DNA of 64,000 bases from Sunxiuqinia sp963678245 (lineage in GTDB: Bacteria; Bacteroidota; Bacteroidia; Bacteroidales; Prolixibacteraceae): assembly GCA_965140765.1 (NCBI GenBank), contig OZ223309.1, positions 1,302,001-1,366,000 of the forward strand, written 5' to 3'. This document shows positions 44,648 to 53,501 of this stretch, piece by piece (the stretch's first letter is position 1; every line of letters begins with the position of its first letter). The translations under genes and the position numbers were made by a program. Below the pieces are notes generated by a model. It ran no database searches. It was not told where the DNA came from and saw only the letters and a program-made list of their open reading frames with translations.

Positions 44648-45097
44648 TTAGAAAGGTAAATGAATTTGAATTTTGCTGAATTGCTTAAGTATTAGGCTAT
44701 AGATAAAGCTAATACCAAGAGTTAGTATGCTGTTTGCAATAGAGTATTTTAGAGGAAGTGTCTTTGCAAATTCTTCATAACCTGTTTGCGGGTCTGCTAA
44801 TGCATCAATTAATGCTTGATTATTTGAAGCAAATATTTCATTGTTCGCTATTCCCCATGAAGTGCCGGCAACAGCCAAAATTATCAATGCTAACCAAACA
44901 AGCCAATGCCAAAACTTTCCATATGGATACTTCCAAACATAATAGAAAAGAAGCCACAAAATTAAAGGTATTAGAATAAATGAAAGCCCAAGTTTGATAT
45001 ACCCACCGTAGTCATAAAGGGTATCAAAAATTAAAGAGAATTTTGCTTCATACAGTTGAAACCAAGTCTCATAAATTGTTGCAAATATATCTTTCAT
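44648..45097 (-). CDS. Small four-segment membrane protein
   Basis: The 149-residue protein has hydrophobic segments at about 30-52, 60-83 and 122-142, with a possible extra one near the N-terminus. An external loop is NNEIFASNNQALIDALADPQ. No family recognised. It is 7 bp after the vWA lipoprotein gene and 11 bp before the tubulin-like gene, so it belongs to the operon. Confidence 0.65.
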   Translation of the reverse strand: MKDIFATIYETWFQLYEAKFSLIFDTLYDYGGYIKLGLSFILIPLILWLLFYYVWKYPYGKFWHWLVWLALIILAVAGTSWGIANNEIFASNNQALIDALADPQTGYEEFAKTLPLKYSIANSILTLGISFIYSLILKQFSKIQIHLPF

Positions 45098-45104
45098 GAT
45101 TAAG

Positions 45105-46406
45105 TTATTTAGTTAATTCAAAGTTAAAATTCACTATATCTTTTTCTTTGTTTTTATATTGGTAGGCATCGCTAATTGCGTTAATGAGAAATTCAAACCC
45201 AAATGTATGAGAAGTGTCTTTCTGCATATCGGTTTCGCTATTTGTATTTGTTTCATTTATCCAATTTGGAACGACATTTTTAAGTGATATTTGAAGGTCG
45301 CAAAAAGGACTTCTGTCTGTGAATACTGTGATAAAGTGGGAGGGAGTAAAAGATTCTACTTCGTATATTTTTTTGTCTACTGTGAAGACATTCAGAACCT
45401 TGAAATTCTCACTACAAGAATAATTTTCGATAGATTGCAAATACGAATCTGAAAAAGGTAAGTCGGAAAAGTCCGTTGCAAATGTGAATTTAAAACCTTG
45501 ACCATTTCTGTCTGTTTTAACATTTGTGAGCTTATTTTTATTTGTTCTGTCTAATCTAAATTCTCCTAATTTCTCTTGGTTTGTAGCTTGATAAGGAATT
45601 GCAATATTAGAAAGTTTCAAAAATCTCGCCATATCAGCATAACCTTTTAATAATTTGATATATTCTTCAGGAAAATATTTATTAAGAAGTTGGGTTTCAC
45701 CAAATATCCAGATGTAAAAAGGTCTTGTTTGATTTAAATTTTGTTTTCCCTTTTTGGAAGTAAAAAAATAGTCTCCATTAAATTGGGAATGTAATTTTAT
45801 TATGATGGTTTGTAAATCTCCGCTACTTAATCGCTCTATAAATTTGCTTCTTGTTTCTTTGCCCTCAGTTGCAAGAGCATTAAAAGGTGCTTCGGGTTGC
45901 CCAATATCATAAATGGCATCAGAAATAAGAATAGAGATTGTATCTTTTTTGGCATTCTTTAAAGCAATTTGAAACATAGAGTTTAAATTACTTTTTGTGA
46001 TGTCTCCACATCTAAATCCCGTTTTGTTTAATTTGGTTTTTAAAGTACCAGGGTTATTCCCAATTGAAGTAATTTGAACTTTCTCTCCTCCATTAATAAA
46101 GAAAAACTCACGAGGTGTTTTTTCTTCAGCAAATTCAGGTTTTTCACTTAATTCAGAAATTACGTCAACATATTCTGTAAACCCTCCAACGTACCCAAAC
46201 ATACTTTCCGAATTTTCAATATAAAAGATTGTTTTGCTAACTTTTCTGTTTGGATTAATTGAGTCTGTCTTTAGACTTGTACTTTGAACTTCTGACTTGT
46301 CCAACGATTTTATTGCGTTTAACCTTTCGTTTCGGTTTTTGCACCCAAAAAAAATGACTAATGTTGAAATAATCAACATTGAATAGAATTTACATTGATA
46401 CTTCAT
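45105..46406 (-). CDS. vWA-like lipoprotein, first gene of the operon
   Basis: I chose ATG 46406, which gives a lipoprotein signal (MLIISTLVIFFGC, Cys22); the upstream in-frame start at 46499 would bury it. The mature protein reads TIFYIENSESMFGYVGGFTE, a vWA-type metal-site motif with Glu in place of the first Asp. KKDTISILISDAIYDIG matches the later vWA strand. The C-terminal part is beta-rich. It would sit in the periplasm and may bind a ligand or the other vWA protein (35082-36743). It is the first gene after the 46407-46979 regulatory gap. Confidence 0.68.
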   Translation of the reverse strand: MKYQCKFYSMLIISTLVIFFGCKNRNERLNAIKSLDKSEVQSTSLKTDSINPNRKVSKTIFYIENSESMFGYVGGFTEYVDVISELSEKPEFAEEKTPREFFFINGGEKVQITSIGNNPGTLKTKLNKTGFRCGDITKSNLNSMFQIALKNAKKDTISILISDAIYDIGQPEAPFNALATEGKETRSKFIERLSSGDLQTIIIKLHSQFNGDYFFTSKKGKQNLNQTRPFYIWIFGETQLLNKYFPEEYIKLLKGYADMARFLKLSNIAIPYQATNQEKLGEFRLDRTNKNKLTNVKTDRNGQGFKFTFATDFSDLPFSDSYLQSIENYSCSENFKVLNVFTVDKKIYEVESFTPSHFITVFTDRSPFCDLQISLKNVVPNWINETNTNSETDMQKDTSHTFGFEFLINAISDAYQYKNKEKDIVNFNFELTK

Positions 46407-46979
46407 TGTAAGAATTTTACTATTAGTTTGTTTATGTGTTCGAAAAATTATATTCTTTTTGCAAAATGAGAACAGTAAAACTAAATTTTCATAGTTCAAT
46501 GCTCTAATTATTTGCCTTTTTTGCTTTTCCTCTTACTTCTCTTTTAGGTTATAGTTTTCTGAAGTTTATTGCGAAGTAGCTCATTTGTATCTTTCTCAAA
46601 TAATGTATAATCCTAAAAAGAGATACATTTTGTAATATTTTGAAATTAAAACTACTTATTTGTATTAAATATAACTCTTAATTTAGTGATTTCTAAGACA
46701 AAAAATACATTTACTAAATCATTTTTTTGTGACATAGTAATATTTATATTCATTTAAAATAATGAAGTAATTAGAAAAAATTGTAGACACAGAATTTTAA
46801 TTCTAAGTTAAAAATAGAATAGTAAGGGCAAGTTGGCTTTGCTCTAACTTAAAATTTTTTGATTTTCCTCTTTACAATTCAGTTAGGCTTTTTAAAGTAT
46901 AATGATTATTGGATACAATATTGATGGGATACAGACAAAACCCCGTTTATTTATTTTGGATTCAGAAACAGGAATGATT
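46407..46979. other. AT-rich upstream region of the operon
   Basis: No gene is supported; a 63-codon open frame at 46902 runs across the start of the next gene in the other strand and looks accidental. The stretch must contain the promoter of the eleven-gene operon. A short hairpin (TGTATCT at 46586-46592 with AGATACA at 46621-46627) is the only structure I see. Confidence 0.4.
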
Positions 46980-47252
46980 TTATTCTCCAAACAAGCTGAT
47001 GTGCATAAAAAATTCCTCTTTCTTACACCATGTAATACCAGTAACTTCCCAAAGCAAGCCTGTTACATAGTTTTCTACGTCACCTACTTTTGATTTTATA
47101 CCATCATCCTCAGAAACAACAAAACGGCCTTCATCAAAAATATTCTCAATATGAACTTCTTCGCCGATACGGGGAACAAAAGGACATTGCCAGTCATAAT
47201 AGAAATCGCCGACATGCCCGTGATTACTTTCCAGTATAAATGTGATTTTCAT
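46980..47252 (-). CDS. Small acidic protein of unknown function
   Basis: The 90-residue protein reads MKITFILESNHGHVGDFYYD and then has beta strands (PRIGEEVHIENIFDEGRFVV, YVTGLLWEVTGITW). No signal peptide or membrane segment. Small proteins like this are common next to integrases of Bacteroidota elements. I do not recognise the family. It lies 80 bp from the integrase tail. Confidence 0.55.
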   Translation of the reverse strand: MKITFILESNHGHVGDFYYDWQCPFVPRIGEEVHIENIFDEGRFVVSEDDGIKSKVGDVENYVTGLLWEVTGITWCKKEEFFMHISLFGE

Positions 47253-47331
47253 TTTGGTTATCTGTTTTTACCAGTAAATATAAAGATAATGCAGACATTA
47301 AGTAAATATAGGTTAACCGGAGAGTGCAATC

Positions 47332-48625
47332 TTATTTGTAATATTGATTTTTAGAGAACTTTTCAGGCAATCTCTCTTTTCCCAATTCATACTTATTTTC
47401 TATCCGGCTTGACAGAATTTTCATATCTTCATTCACTTTTTGATTGGTAATTTTTGCATAAATCTGTGTGGTCAGGATAGACCGGTGTCCCATCATTTTA
47501 CTGAGCGTTTCAATCGGAACACCCTGCGACAGGCAAACCTGGGTTGCATACGTGTGTCGCCCCATGTGGTGGGTCAAACGGCTTTCAATACCGCATTTTC
47601 GGGCAATGGTTTTCAGGTTCTCGTCAATGGATTTTAGCGTTTTCATTTGGAAAATCCTGTCGTCTGTTCGCTCATGCCTGTATTTTTCCATGATTTGGAT
47701 AGCGATGTTCAACAGCCGGATATTACATTCGCTTTTGGTTTTCTGCCGTTCAATCCGAATCCATAGTGTACTGTTCCTATCTTTTCTCAAATGTTTTTTC
47801 GAGAGGTTTTTCATATCAACATACGACAACCCGGTGAAACAGGCGAACAGGAACATATCCCGTGTATATTCGAGGTGTTTTTCAGCTATTGGCGTATTCA
47901 GCAGTTTTTGAAATTCACCCATTGTCAGGTGCCTCCGTTGCTTCAATGGTTTTTTCGGGAACATAATTGGCAAACGGGTCACGTTTCAAAGTGTCCTGGC
48001 TAATTGCCCTGCGTATTATTTTACGAAGCGGGATAACATGGTTCAGTACAGTATTTGCTGTCATCCGTTTATCAACCCGCAGGTAAAAATCATACGCATC
48101 GATAAAACGGTGGGTTAACTGGTACAATGCAATATCTTTTTTGTGGTAACGAAGTTTCAAAAATGCTTCAAGTATTCGGTAGGAATGACAGTAATACTCA
48201 TAGGTTACTTTCACCCGGTTAACGCCTACCCGGAGTTTAAATTCCTCGTTGTGTTCCCGGAACAGTTCGAGCAGGCTGGTTGCTTTCTTTCCTATACCGT
48301 TCAGGGCGTTTTTTACCCCTTCGGCGGTTACATACCCGTCTTCCAAAACCATCCGGGAATAATGGCTTTGGATTTCAGTTTGTAATTTGTCAAGTTTCCG
48401 GTTAAGGGAAAGAATTTCTTTTGTTTTTCCTGTTGCCCTGCCGTTTTTGGCATCCCAGCAAACGGCATTAATAGCTGCTTTTGTGCTGAACTGTGCAACC
48501 TTCCCATCAATAGTTATACGCCCCATTACAGGGCATAAACCGTTCTTTTTTATTTTTGATTTATTGATATAGAAAAGTATAGCGAACGTACTCCGTTTAT
48601 TGTTTGCTTTATTACTTGGTTTCAT
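47332..48625 (-). pseudogene. Tyrosine recombinase 2 of the element, frameshifted
   Basis: Two overlapping frames form one recombinase of about 430 residues. The N-part (48625 to 47915) has the arm domain (STFAILFYINKSKIKKNGLC) and core-binding domain up to KRDPFANYVPEK. The C-part (to 47332) has QRRHLTMGEFQKLL, FACFTGLSYVDMKNL and HHMGRHTYATQVCLSQ, then MMGHRSILTTQIYAK. The frame changes at the T6 run 47950-47955 (A6 in the gene), as if one base was added. No slippery heptamer in the right phase is present, so a mutation or sequence error is likelier than programmed shifting. Confidence 0.85.
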
Positions 48626-48643
48626 TATTGGAAATTCTTTGGT

Positions 48644-49870
48644 TTATATGATTGTTGATTGGAATTTACTATTGATACGGGATTCTGCCCGGCGAATATC
48701 TTCGGCAATTTTATCGTTGGTAATCTTGGCATAAATCTGTGTGGAACGTAAATCACGGTGCCCCAACATCCGGCTGACACTTTCAATGGGAACGCCTTGA
48801 GAGAGGCAAATTTCGGTGGCATATGTGTGCCTCCCCATGTGATAAATCAGCCTTCGGTCGATGTTGCATATTTTCCCGATTACTTTTAGGTTCTTGTTTA
48901 TCCTGCCGCAACTCAACATTGGGAGCAGTTTCCCGTTTTCAGCAAGTCCCTTATACTTTTCTATAATTTCCAGGGGAATATCCAGCAAAGGGATTTCACA
49001 AGGTGTCCCGGTCTTTTGTCGGGTAGTCTTAATCCACAATACCCCGTCGTCAGTTTTTACAATATTCCTTTCCGTCAGGTTAAATACATCGCGGTATGCC
49101 AGTCCGGTAAAAACAGAGAACAAAAACATATCGCGGGTGCGGTATCGGGCAGGATGGTCTAATGGTGTAGTCATTATCCTGTCGAGTTCTTCCCGTTTCA
49201 GGTACTTTTGTTTTGCTTTCGGGCGTTCAGGGGAATAACCTTCGAACGGGTCGCAGAAAATAATCCCTTCAGCAATGGCCAGTTTTATCATTTTCCGAAG
49301 GTGTCGTGTAATACCTACAATTGTTTGGGGCATCCGTTTTAACTCTACCCGCAGGTAAAAATCGTAGGCTTCGATGAACGAAAGGTCGAGTTTTGAGAAC
49401 GGGATGTCCGAAACCCGGTATTTCTTTTCAATAAACCGGGTAAGGTGCTTTAAAGAATTGTCATACTGTACGGCTGTCGAGAGTTCCCGGTTTATCCCCA
49501 CACGTTTGTAAAACTCCCGGTTATGACGGGAGAAGTACAGGACAAGTGTTTTCTGTGTAGATGCAATTCCCTGTAAGGCGTTTTTTATTTCGGTAGCAGT
49601 TATCTTTCCGTTTAGCCCGGTCAGCCTTGAAAAATGGCTGTTAACAGACAAACTAATTTTGTCCAGAGCCCGGTTAACGCGAACAGCCTGTTTACTTTTC
49701 CCTGATGCACGGTTAGCCCTGGTATCCCAAAGGGATACCGGAACGGTTAATTTTGTACTGAACTGTGCCATTGTTTTGCCAATGGTAATTCTCCCCATGA
49801 CAGGACAAGTCCCGTTTTTTTTTGTTTCACTTCTTTTGATGTAAAAAAGAAGTTTTAAATCCTGATTCAT
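48644..49870 (-). CDS. Tyrosine recombinase 1 of the element, intact
   Basis: The 408-residue integrase has an arm domain (LKLLFYIKRSETKKNGTCPV), a SAM-like core-binding domain (about 110-210) and a catalytic domain. The catalytic motifs are FSVFTGLAYRDVFNL, YHMGRHTYATEICLSQ, LGHRDLRSTQIYAKI and a closing Tyr. It is closely related to the frameshifted recombinase just downstream. It lies 320 bp inside the right end of the element, as expected for the enzyme that moves it. Both recombinases have RHTYAT rather than RHTFAT, so their own genes lack the TTTTGC core seen at the insertion site. Confidence 0.92.
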   Translation of the reverse strand: MNQDLKLLFYIKRSETKKNGTCPVMGRITIGKTMAQFSTKLTVPVSLWDTRANRASGKSKQAVRVNRALDKISLSVNSHFSRLTGLNGKITATEIKNALQGIASTQKTLVLYFSRHNREFYKRVGINRELSTAVQYDNSLKHLTRFIEKKYRVSDIPFSKLDLSFIEAYDFYLRVELKRMPQTIVGITRHLRKMIKLAIAEGIIFCDPFEGYSPERPKAKQKYLKREELDRIMTTPLDHPARYRTRDMFLFSVFTGLAYRDVFNLTERNIVKTDDGVLWIKTTRQKTGTPCEIPLLDIPLEIIEKYKGLAENGKLLPMLSCGRINKNLKVIGKICNIDRRLIYHMGRHTYATEICLSQGVPIESVSRMLGHRDLRSTQIYAKITNDKIAEDIRRAESRINSKFQSTII

Positions 49871-50192
49871 ACCCTGTTACTTTAATTGATAAAATTATTT
49901 CTAACAGAGCTATTTGAATGGATGTAAACATAAGACATACAATGCATTAATACGACAAGAACGGCCTGTCAAAAGCAAAATTTAAACGACCAATCTAGGC
50001 TGGTGCCAATTACCTTGCATTGCAGCCTTTTGCATCTTCGAAAACAGGTAACGGATAAGTAACTGAACTATCTCTTAAACCTGCTTTTTTCTGCCTTTTG
50101 GGGCTAAGTCACCAAAAGACAGAAGAAGACACAAATTATTGTATTAATGCGAATTACGCTTGTTTCTTTTGAATTACCTTTTGGGTTTGGTG
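49871..50192. other. Right end of the element, gene-free
   Basis: It contains end repeat C (49905-49938, complement) and, at 50041-50070, AACAGGTAACGGATAAGTAA, loosely like the GGTAATG block of repeats A and B. It also holds CTTTTGGGGCTAAGTCACCAAAAG (50095-50118), whose ends pair. These are probably recombinase and accessory protein sites plus the integrase promoter. Confidence 0.5.
49905..49938 (-). repeat. End repeat C
   Basis: Its complement reads TATGTCTTATGTTTACATCC then ATTCAAATAGCTCTG. It matches the second halves of repeats A (TTATGTTTCCATTGTTTCAA) and B in order and spacing. Orientation is inverted relative to A, as expected for arm sites at the opposite end. Confidence 0.55.
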
Positions 50193-50312
50193 TTTTGCAA
50201 CCACGGTAACGCTTACCAATGGTGTCCCCATTGAATCGGTAAGTAAAATGCTAGGGCATACCAATCTAAAAACAACCCAGATTTATGTCAAGGTGAATAA
50301 CTACCGATTTAA
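50193..50312 (+). pseudogene. Integrase C-terminal remnant with right attachment site
   Basis: Starting at TTTTGC (50193-50198) the frame reads FATTVTLTNGVPIESVSKML, then GHTNLKTTQIYVKVNN, the end of a tyrosine recombinase. Nothing of the recombinase lies before it. It continues the gene cut at 21820. Its first 33 bases are identical to the corresponding part of the tRNA-Pro integrase (complement of 14515-14547), after which the two differ. The stretch 50313-50442 has no gene. Confidence 0.82.
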
Positions 50313-50442
50313 ATTAGATAATAAACCAGAAAGAACTATGGAGGGGATTAAGGTTATTTGCACGAGTGTTATTTGGGTTTATAAAAAATTGGTAGTTTTA
50401 GTATTCGTTATCTTAAAACTATAAATTCTATTATCTTACAGT

Positions 50443-52632
50443 ATGATATTTATTAATAACTGCCTACGTTATTTATTTATTTTCTTTCTTTTTATAGGAG
50501 TACTACAAGCCCAAAATTCTAAAATTGACAGTCTTAAAACAGCAATAGAAAATCATAATGCAAATGATACAGTTCGCGTAAACCTATTAAATACCATGAT
50601 CCAACAGGTTTATGATACAGATGTAAATAAGGCGGAAATATTACTTCGTGAATCAGGGGATTTGGCAGAAAAGCTAAATTTTGAAAAAGGAAAAGCTGAT
50701 GTCATTTATTATAAAGCACATATTGAAATTATTAGATCTAACTATCCTAAAGCTATAAATTATGCGAAGCAAGCATTAGAACAATATACGTTATTAAAGG
50801 ATAAATCTGGAGAATCACGCAGTTTAAATTGTATTGGAATCGCTTATGAATATCAAGCTAATTACCCAAAAGCTTTAGTGTATTACAAAAAATCGGCAAT
50901 TATAGATGAAGCCCTAAATGATTTAAAAGGCGTTGCTGGAAGTTTAAACAACATCGGTAATGTTTATGCATATCAAGGTAACTATAAAGAAGCCATTCTC
51001 AATTATAATCGGGCCAAGGAAATTAAACAACAACTAAAGGATTTTAACGGTGTCGCAAGAGCCTACAATAACATAGGGAGTATTTATGGTGAACAAAGTA
51101 ATTTCCCTTTAGCTCTGGAAAATTTTAACAGGGCTCTGGCTACGTATGATAGCATTCAAAATAAGGAGCGGACCGTTATTCTTTTAATGAATGTTGGCAC
51201 CATTTATCAAATACAAAATAAACTTGATGAAGCGATAGTGTATTTCAATAAGGCTTTAGAAAGAAGTAGGGAACAAAATGACAAAAGAGCCATAGCTATG
51301 TGTTTAAATGGTATGGGAAATGTCTATAAAAGTCAATTTAAAAATGAAAAGGCGTTAGTGTTATTTTATGATGCTTTGGAAATAAATAAAAGTATTGATA
51401 ATAAAGTTCAAATTGGCAGAAGTTTAAACAATGTAGCAGACTTACAATTGATTCTCGATCAAAAAAACAAGGCCTTGGAAAATTACAACAAAGCCTTAGC
51501 TTTAAATAAGGATGTTGGTTCTCAAATAGGAATGTGCAAAACTTATTTGGGGCTTGCCAAATACTACCACTTACAAAAACAATATACTGAAGCCCTTAAA
51601 AATGCTTTAAATAGTCAAGACATAGCGATTCAACTTGAACTAATTCGGCTTCAAAAAGAAACCGCTGGGTTACTTTCAACTATTTACAAAAATACAGGCA
51701 ACTACAAAAAAGCCCTAGCAAGTCATGAACAATTTAAAATTTTAAACGACAGCCTTTTCAATAAGGAAAATATTGAAAGAATAGCCCAGTTAGAGTATGA
51801 ATATAAATATAAGCAAGCCATAGACTCTGCAAATATTCGGGAATTGAAGCTAACAAAAACTGTTTTAACAACATCTAAAGATTTAGAAAAATCGAAACGT
51901 TATTACCTGTGGGCCATTATAGGTTTTTTAGTGGTTTCCATAGCGTCTGTCTCATTTATTTTCTATGAAAAATTACGAAGCGCTAAAGCAATAGCACAAA
52001 ATGTAATAATAGAGCAAAAATTATTGCGCTTGCAAATGACGCCGCACTTTATATTTAATTCGCTCTCAGTATTACAAGGCATCATACTAAATAAAGAAGA
52101 AAAAAAATCAGTTTCATACTTGTCAAAATTTTCAAAATTGCTTCGGCTTACCTTAGAAAACTCAAGAGATAAAACGGTTTTACTTTCTAAAGAGTTAATG
52201 GCCATAGAAAATTATTTAGCACTTCAAAACCTGGAAAATAAATCATATCAATACTGTATTGATATAGAAGATTCAGTTGATACTTCTACATTAAAGATTC
52301 CTCCAATGCTTATTCAGCCATTTGTTGAAAATGCGGTAGAACATGCCTTCACAGATAGTAGTATAATATGGAAAATAGATGTAAATCTGGTTCTTGTAAA
52401 CAATCAACTAATTTGTACTATTACCGACAATGGTATTGGAATTGACTATCCAAAAAAATATAAAAGAGACACTAAAAAGTCATTATCAACAACCATAACT
52501 TCTGAACGCTTAAAAATATTATCAAAAGATTTAAAGATGGAAGGTTCGGTTATTGTTGAAGATAGGAAAAAATATAACGAGCAAGGAACTATTGTCACAC
52601 TAATAATTCCGTATAAAAAACAGAATATATAA
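50443..52632 (+). CDS. TPR-containing sensor histidine kinase (LytS type)
   Basis: The 729-residue protein has a signal peptide (FIFFLFIGVLQAQ). About eight TPR repeats follow over 40-420 (for example GVAGSLNNIGNVYAYQGNYK, KEAILNYNRAKEIKQQL). A membrane segment is at about 487-507 (YLWAIIGFLVVSIASVSFIF). The His_kinase domain has LRLQMTPHFIFNSLSVLQG, with the phospho-accepting His, and an ATPase domain (IQPFVENAVEHAF, DNGIGIDY). It senses an envelope signal through the periplasmic TPRs. Its stop overlaps the response regulator start (TAATG). Confidence 0.92.
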   Translation: MIFINNCLRYLFIFFLFIGVLQAQNSKIDSLKTAIENHNANDTVRVNLLNTMIQQVYDTDVNKAEILLRESGDLAEKLNFEKGKADVIYYKAHIEIIRSNYPKAINYAKQALEQYTLLKDKSGESRSLNCIGIAYEYQANYPKALVYYKKSAIIDEALNDLKGVAGSLNNIGNVYAYQGNYKEAILNYNRAKEIKQQLKDFNGVARAYNNIGSIYGEQSNFPLALENFNRALATYDSIQNKERTVILLMNVGTIYQIQNKLDEAIVYFNKALERSREQNDKRAIAMCLNGMGNVYKSQFKNEKALVLFYDALEINKSIDNKVQIGRSLNNVADLQLILDQKNKALENYNKALALNKDVGSQIGMCKTYLGLAKYYHLQKQYTEALKNALNSQDIAIQLELIRLQKETAGLLSTIYKNTGNYKKALASHEQFKILNDSLFNKENIERIAQLEYEYKYKQAIDSANIRELKLTKTVLTTSKDLEKSKRYYLWAIIGFLVVSIASVSFIFYEKLRSAKAIAQNVIIEQKLLRLQMTPHFIFNSLSVLQGIILNKEEKKSVSYLSKFSKLLRLTLENSRDKTVLLSKELMAIENYLALQNLENKSYQYCIDIEDSVDTSTLKIPPMLIQPFVENAVEHAFTDSSIIWKIDVNLVLVNNQLICTITDNGIGIDYPKKYKRDTKKSLSTTITSERLKILSKDLKMEGSVIVEDRKKYNEQGTIVTLIIPYKKQNI

Positions 52633-53369
52633 TGAAAGCTTTAATAGTTGAAGACAAACCTTATATTAGAAAAAGCTTGTGTAACCTGTTACAACTAATC
52701 GAAGCAGATATAGAAGTGATAGGTGAGTGTGAGTCGGTAAAAGAAGCGGTTATAGTTGCTAATGCTTGTAAACCTGAGCTGATATTTTTAGACATAAACT
52801 TAACTGATGGTACTGGATTTGATTTTTTAGAACAAACCGAACAGCTCAATTTCAAAGTTATTTTTATTACGGCTTATGAAGAACATGCTTTAAAGGCTTT
52901 AAAAATAGGTGCTGTAGATTATTTGTTGAAACCAGTAGATTTAGACGAACTTCAAGCGGCATTACAGAAAGTGTCTCAACTATCTACATCCCAACAAAAA
53001 CAACAAGTGCAAGTTGCAAAACAGGTGTGGAATAATAACGACTCAAAGTTAATTCTATCATTGCATGATAGTTTTCAGGTTGTAGATTTGACTGAACTTA
53101 TGTATTGCGAATCCGATAAAGGGTACACTACATTTTATTGCTCAGACAATAAAAAATATATGGTTTCAAAAACTTTAAAAGAATTTGAAGAGCGTCTTTC
53201 TAAAGCCAACTTCACACGTCCACATCAATCCTTTATGGTCAACCTTAAATTTATAGACAAGTATGATAAATCTGGGGTTATTTATCTAAAAAATGGTAAA
53301 AAAATACCAGTCTCTTCCCGAAAAAAAGAACACTTTTTAACTGTTTTTTTTAAATGGGATAATCATTAG
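52632..53369 (+). CDS. LytTR response regulator
   Basis: The 245-residue protein has a receiver domain (1-120) with LIVEDKPYIRK, phospho-Asp in PELIFLDINLTDGTGFDFLE and IFITAYEEHALKALKIGAVD plus YLLKPVD. A LytTR DNA-binding domain follows (about 140-240: LMYCESDKGYTTFYCSDNKK, RPHQSFMVNLKFIDKYD). It is the partner of the kinase with overlapping start. It may control the membrane-protein genes that follow, but no binding repeats were identified. Confidence 0.93.
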   Translation: MKALIVEDKPYIRKSLCNLLQLIEADIEVIGECESVKEAVIVANACKPELIFLDINLTDGTGFDFLEQTEQLNFKVIFITAYEEHALKALKIGAVDYLLKPVDLDELQAALQKVSQLSTSQQKQQVQVAKQVWNNNDSKLILSLHDSFQVVDLTELMYCESDKGYTTFYCSDNKKYMVSKTLKEFEERLSKANFTRPHQSFMVNLKFIDKYDKSGVIYLKNGKKIPVSSRKKEHFLTVFFKWDNH

Positions 53370-53384
53370 AAATTATTACTTCGC

Positions 53385-53402
53385 GCATTTTATTTAAAAT
53401 GC
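53385..53402 (+). terminator. Inverted repeat after the response regulator
   Basis: GCATTTTA-TT-TAAAATGC is a perfect 8-bp stem 16 bases after the stop. There is no strong T tract on the + strand, so it may be a weak terminator or mRNA end. Confidence 0.35.
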
Positions 53403-53501
53403 AACACTTATTTATTTTAAAACAGCGGAAATAGATTACCTATTTCTCAACTCCTATTTCATAGATACTTTTATTGGTATGAAAATTAAAATCATACTAA
53501 T

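Larger units (their letters stand above)
21804..50198. mobile_element. 28.4 kb mobilizable element inserted in an integrase gene
   Basis: The two halves of one type of integrase flank this stretch (20742-21820 and 50193-50312), and the 18-bp TTTTGC repeats mark its ends. Two minus-strand tyrosine recombinases sit 320 bp inside the right end. RteC-like, BtgA-like, relaxase and HTH genes occupy 28117-32194. No type IV secretion genes are present, so it would need a helper conjugative element. Cargo includes a Ymh/HEPN-like protein, a ThiF/FeeM cluster and the ZorAB-actin-tubulin operon. End-like repeats at 21875 and 23480 suggest that the left 1.7 kb may be a separate insertion. Confidence 0.75.

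Noticed and set aside
32320..46406. A standard Zorya type I, II or III system
   Set aside because: ZorA-like and ZorB-like proteins are present, but no ZorC, ZorD helicase/nuclease, ZorE HNH protein or other described Zorya effector is seen.
46902..47093. 63-codon plus-strand open frame in the operon's upstream gap
   Set aside because: It overlaps the start of the better-supported minus-strand gene at 46980-47252 and has no family features.
47332..48625. Programmed -1 frameshifting in the second recombinase
   Set aside because: The required shift is +1 and the A6 run does not form a slippery heptamer in the right phase; mutation or a sequencing indel is simpler.
21804..50198. A self-transmissible conjugative transposon
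   Set aside because: There is a relaxase but no TraG coupling protein or type IV secretion genes, so mobilizable only.
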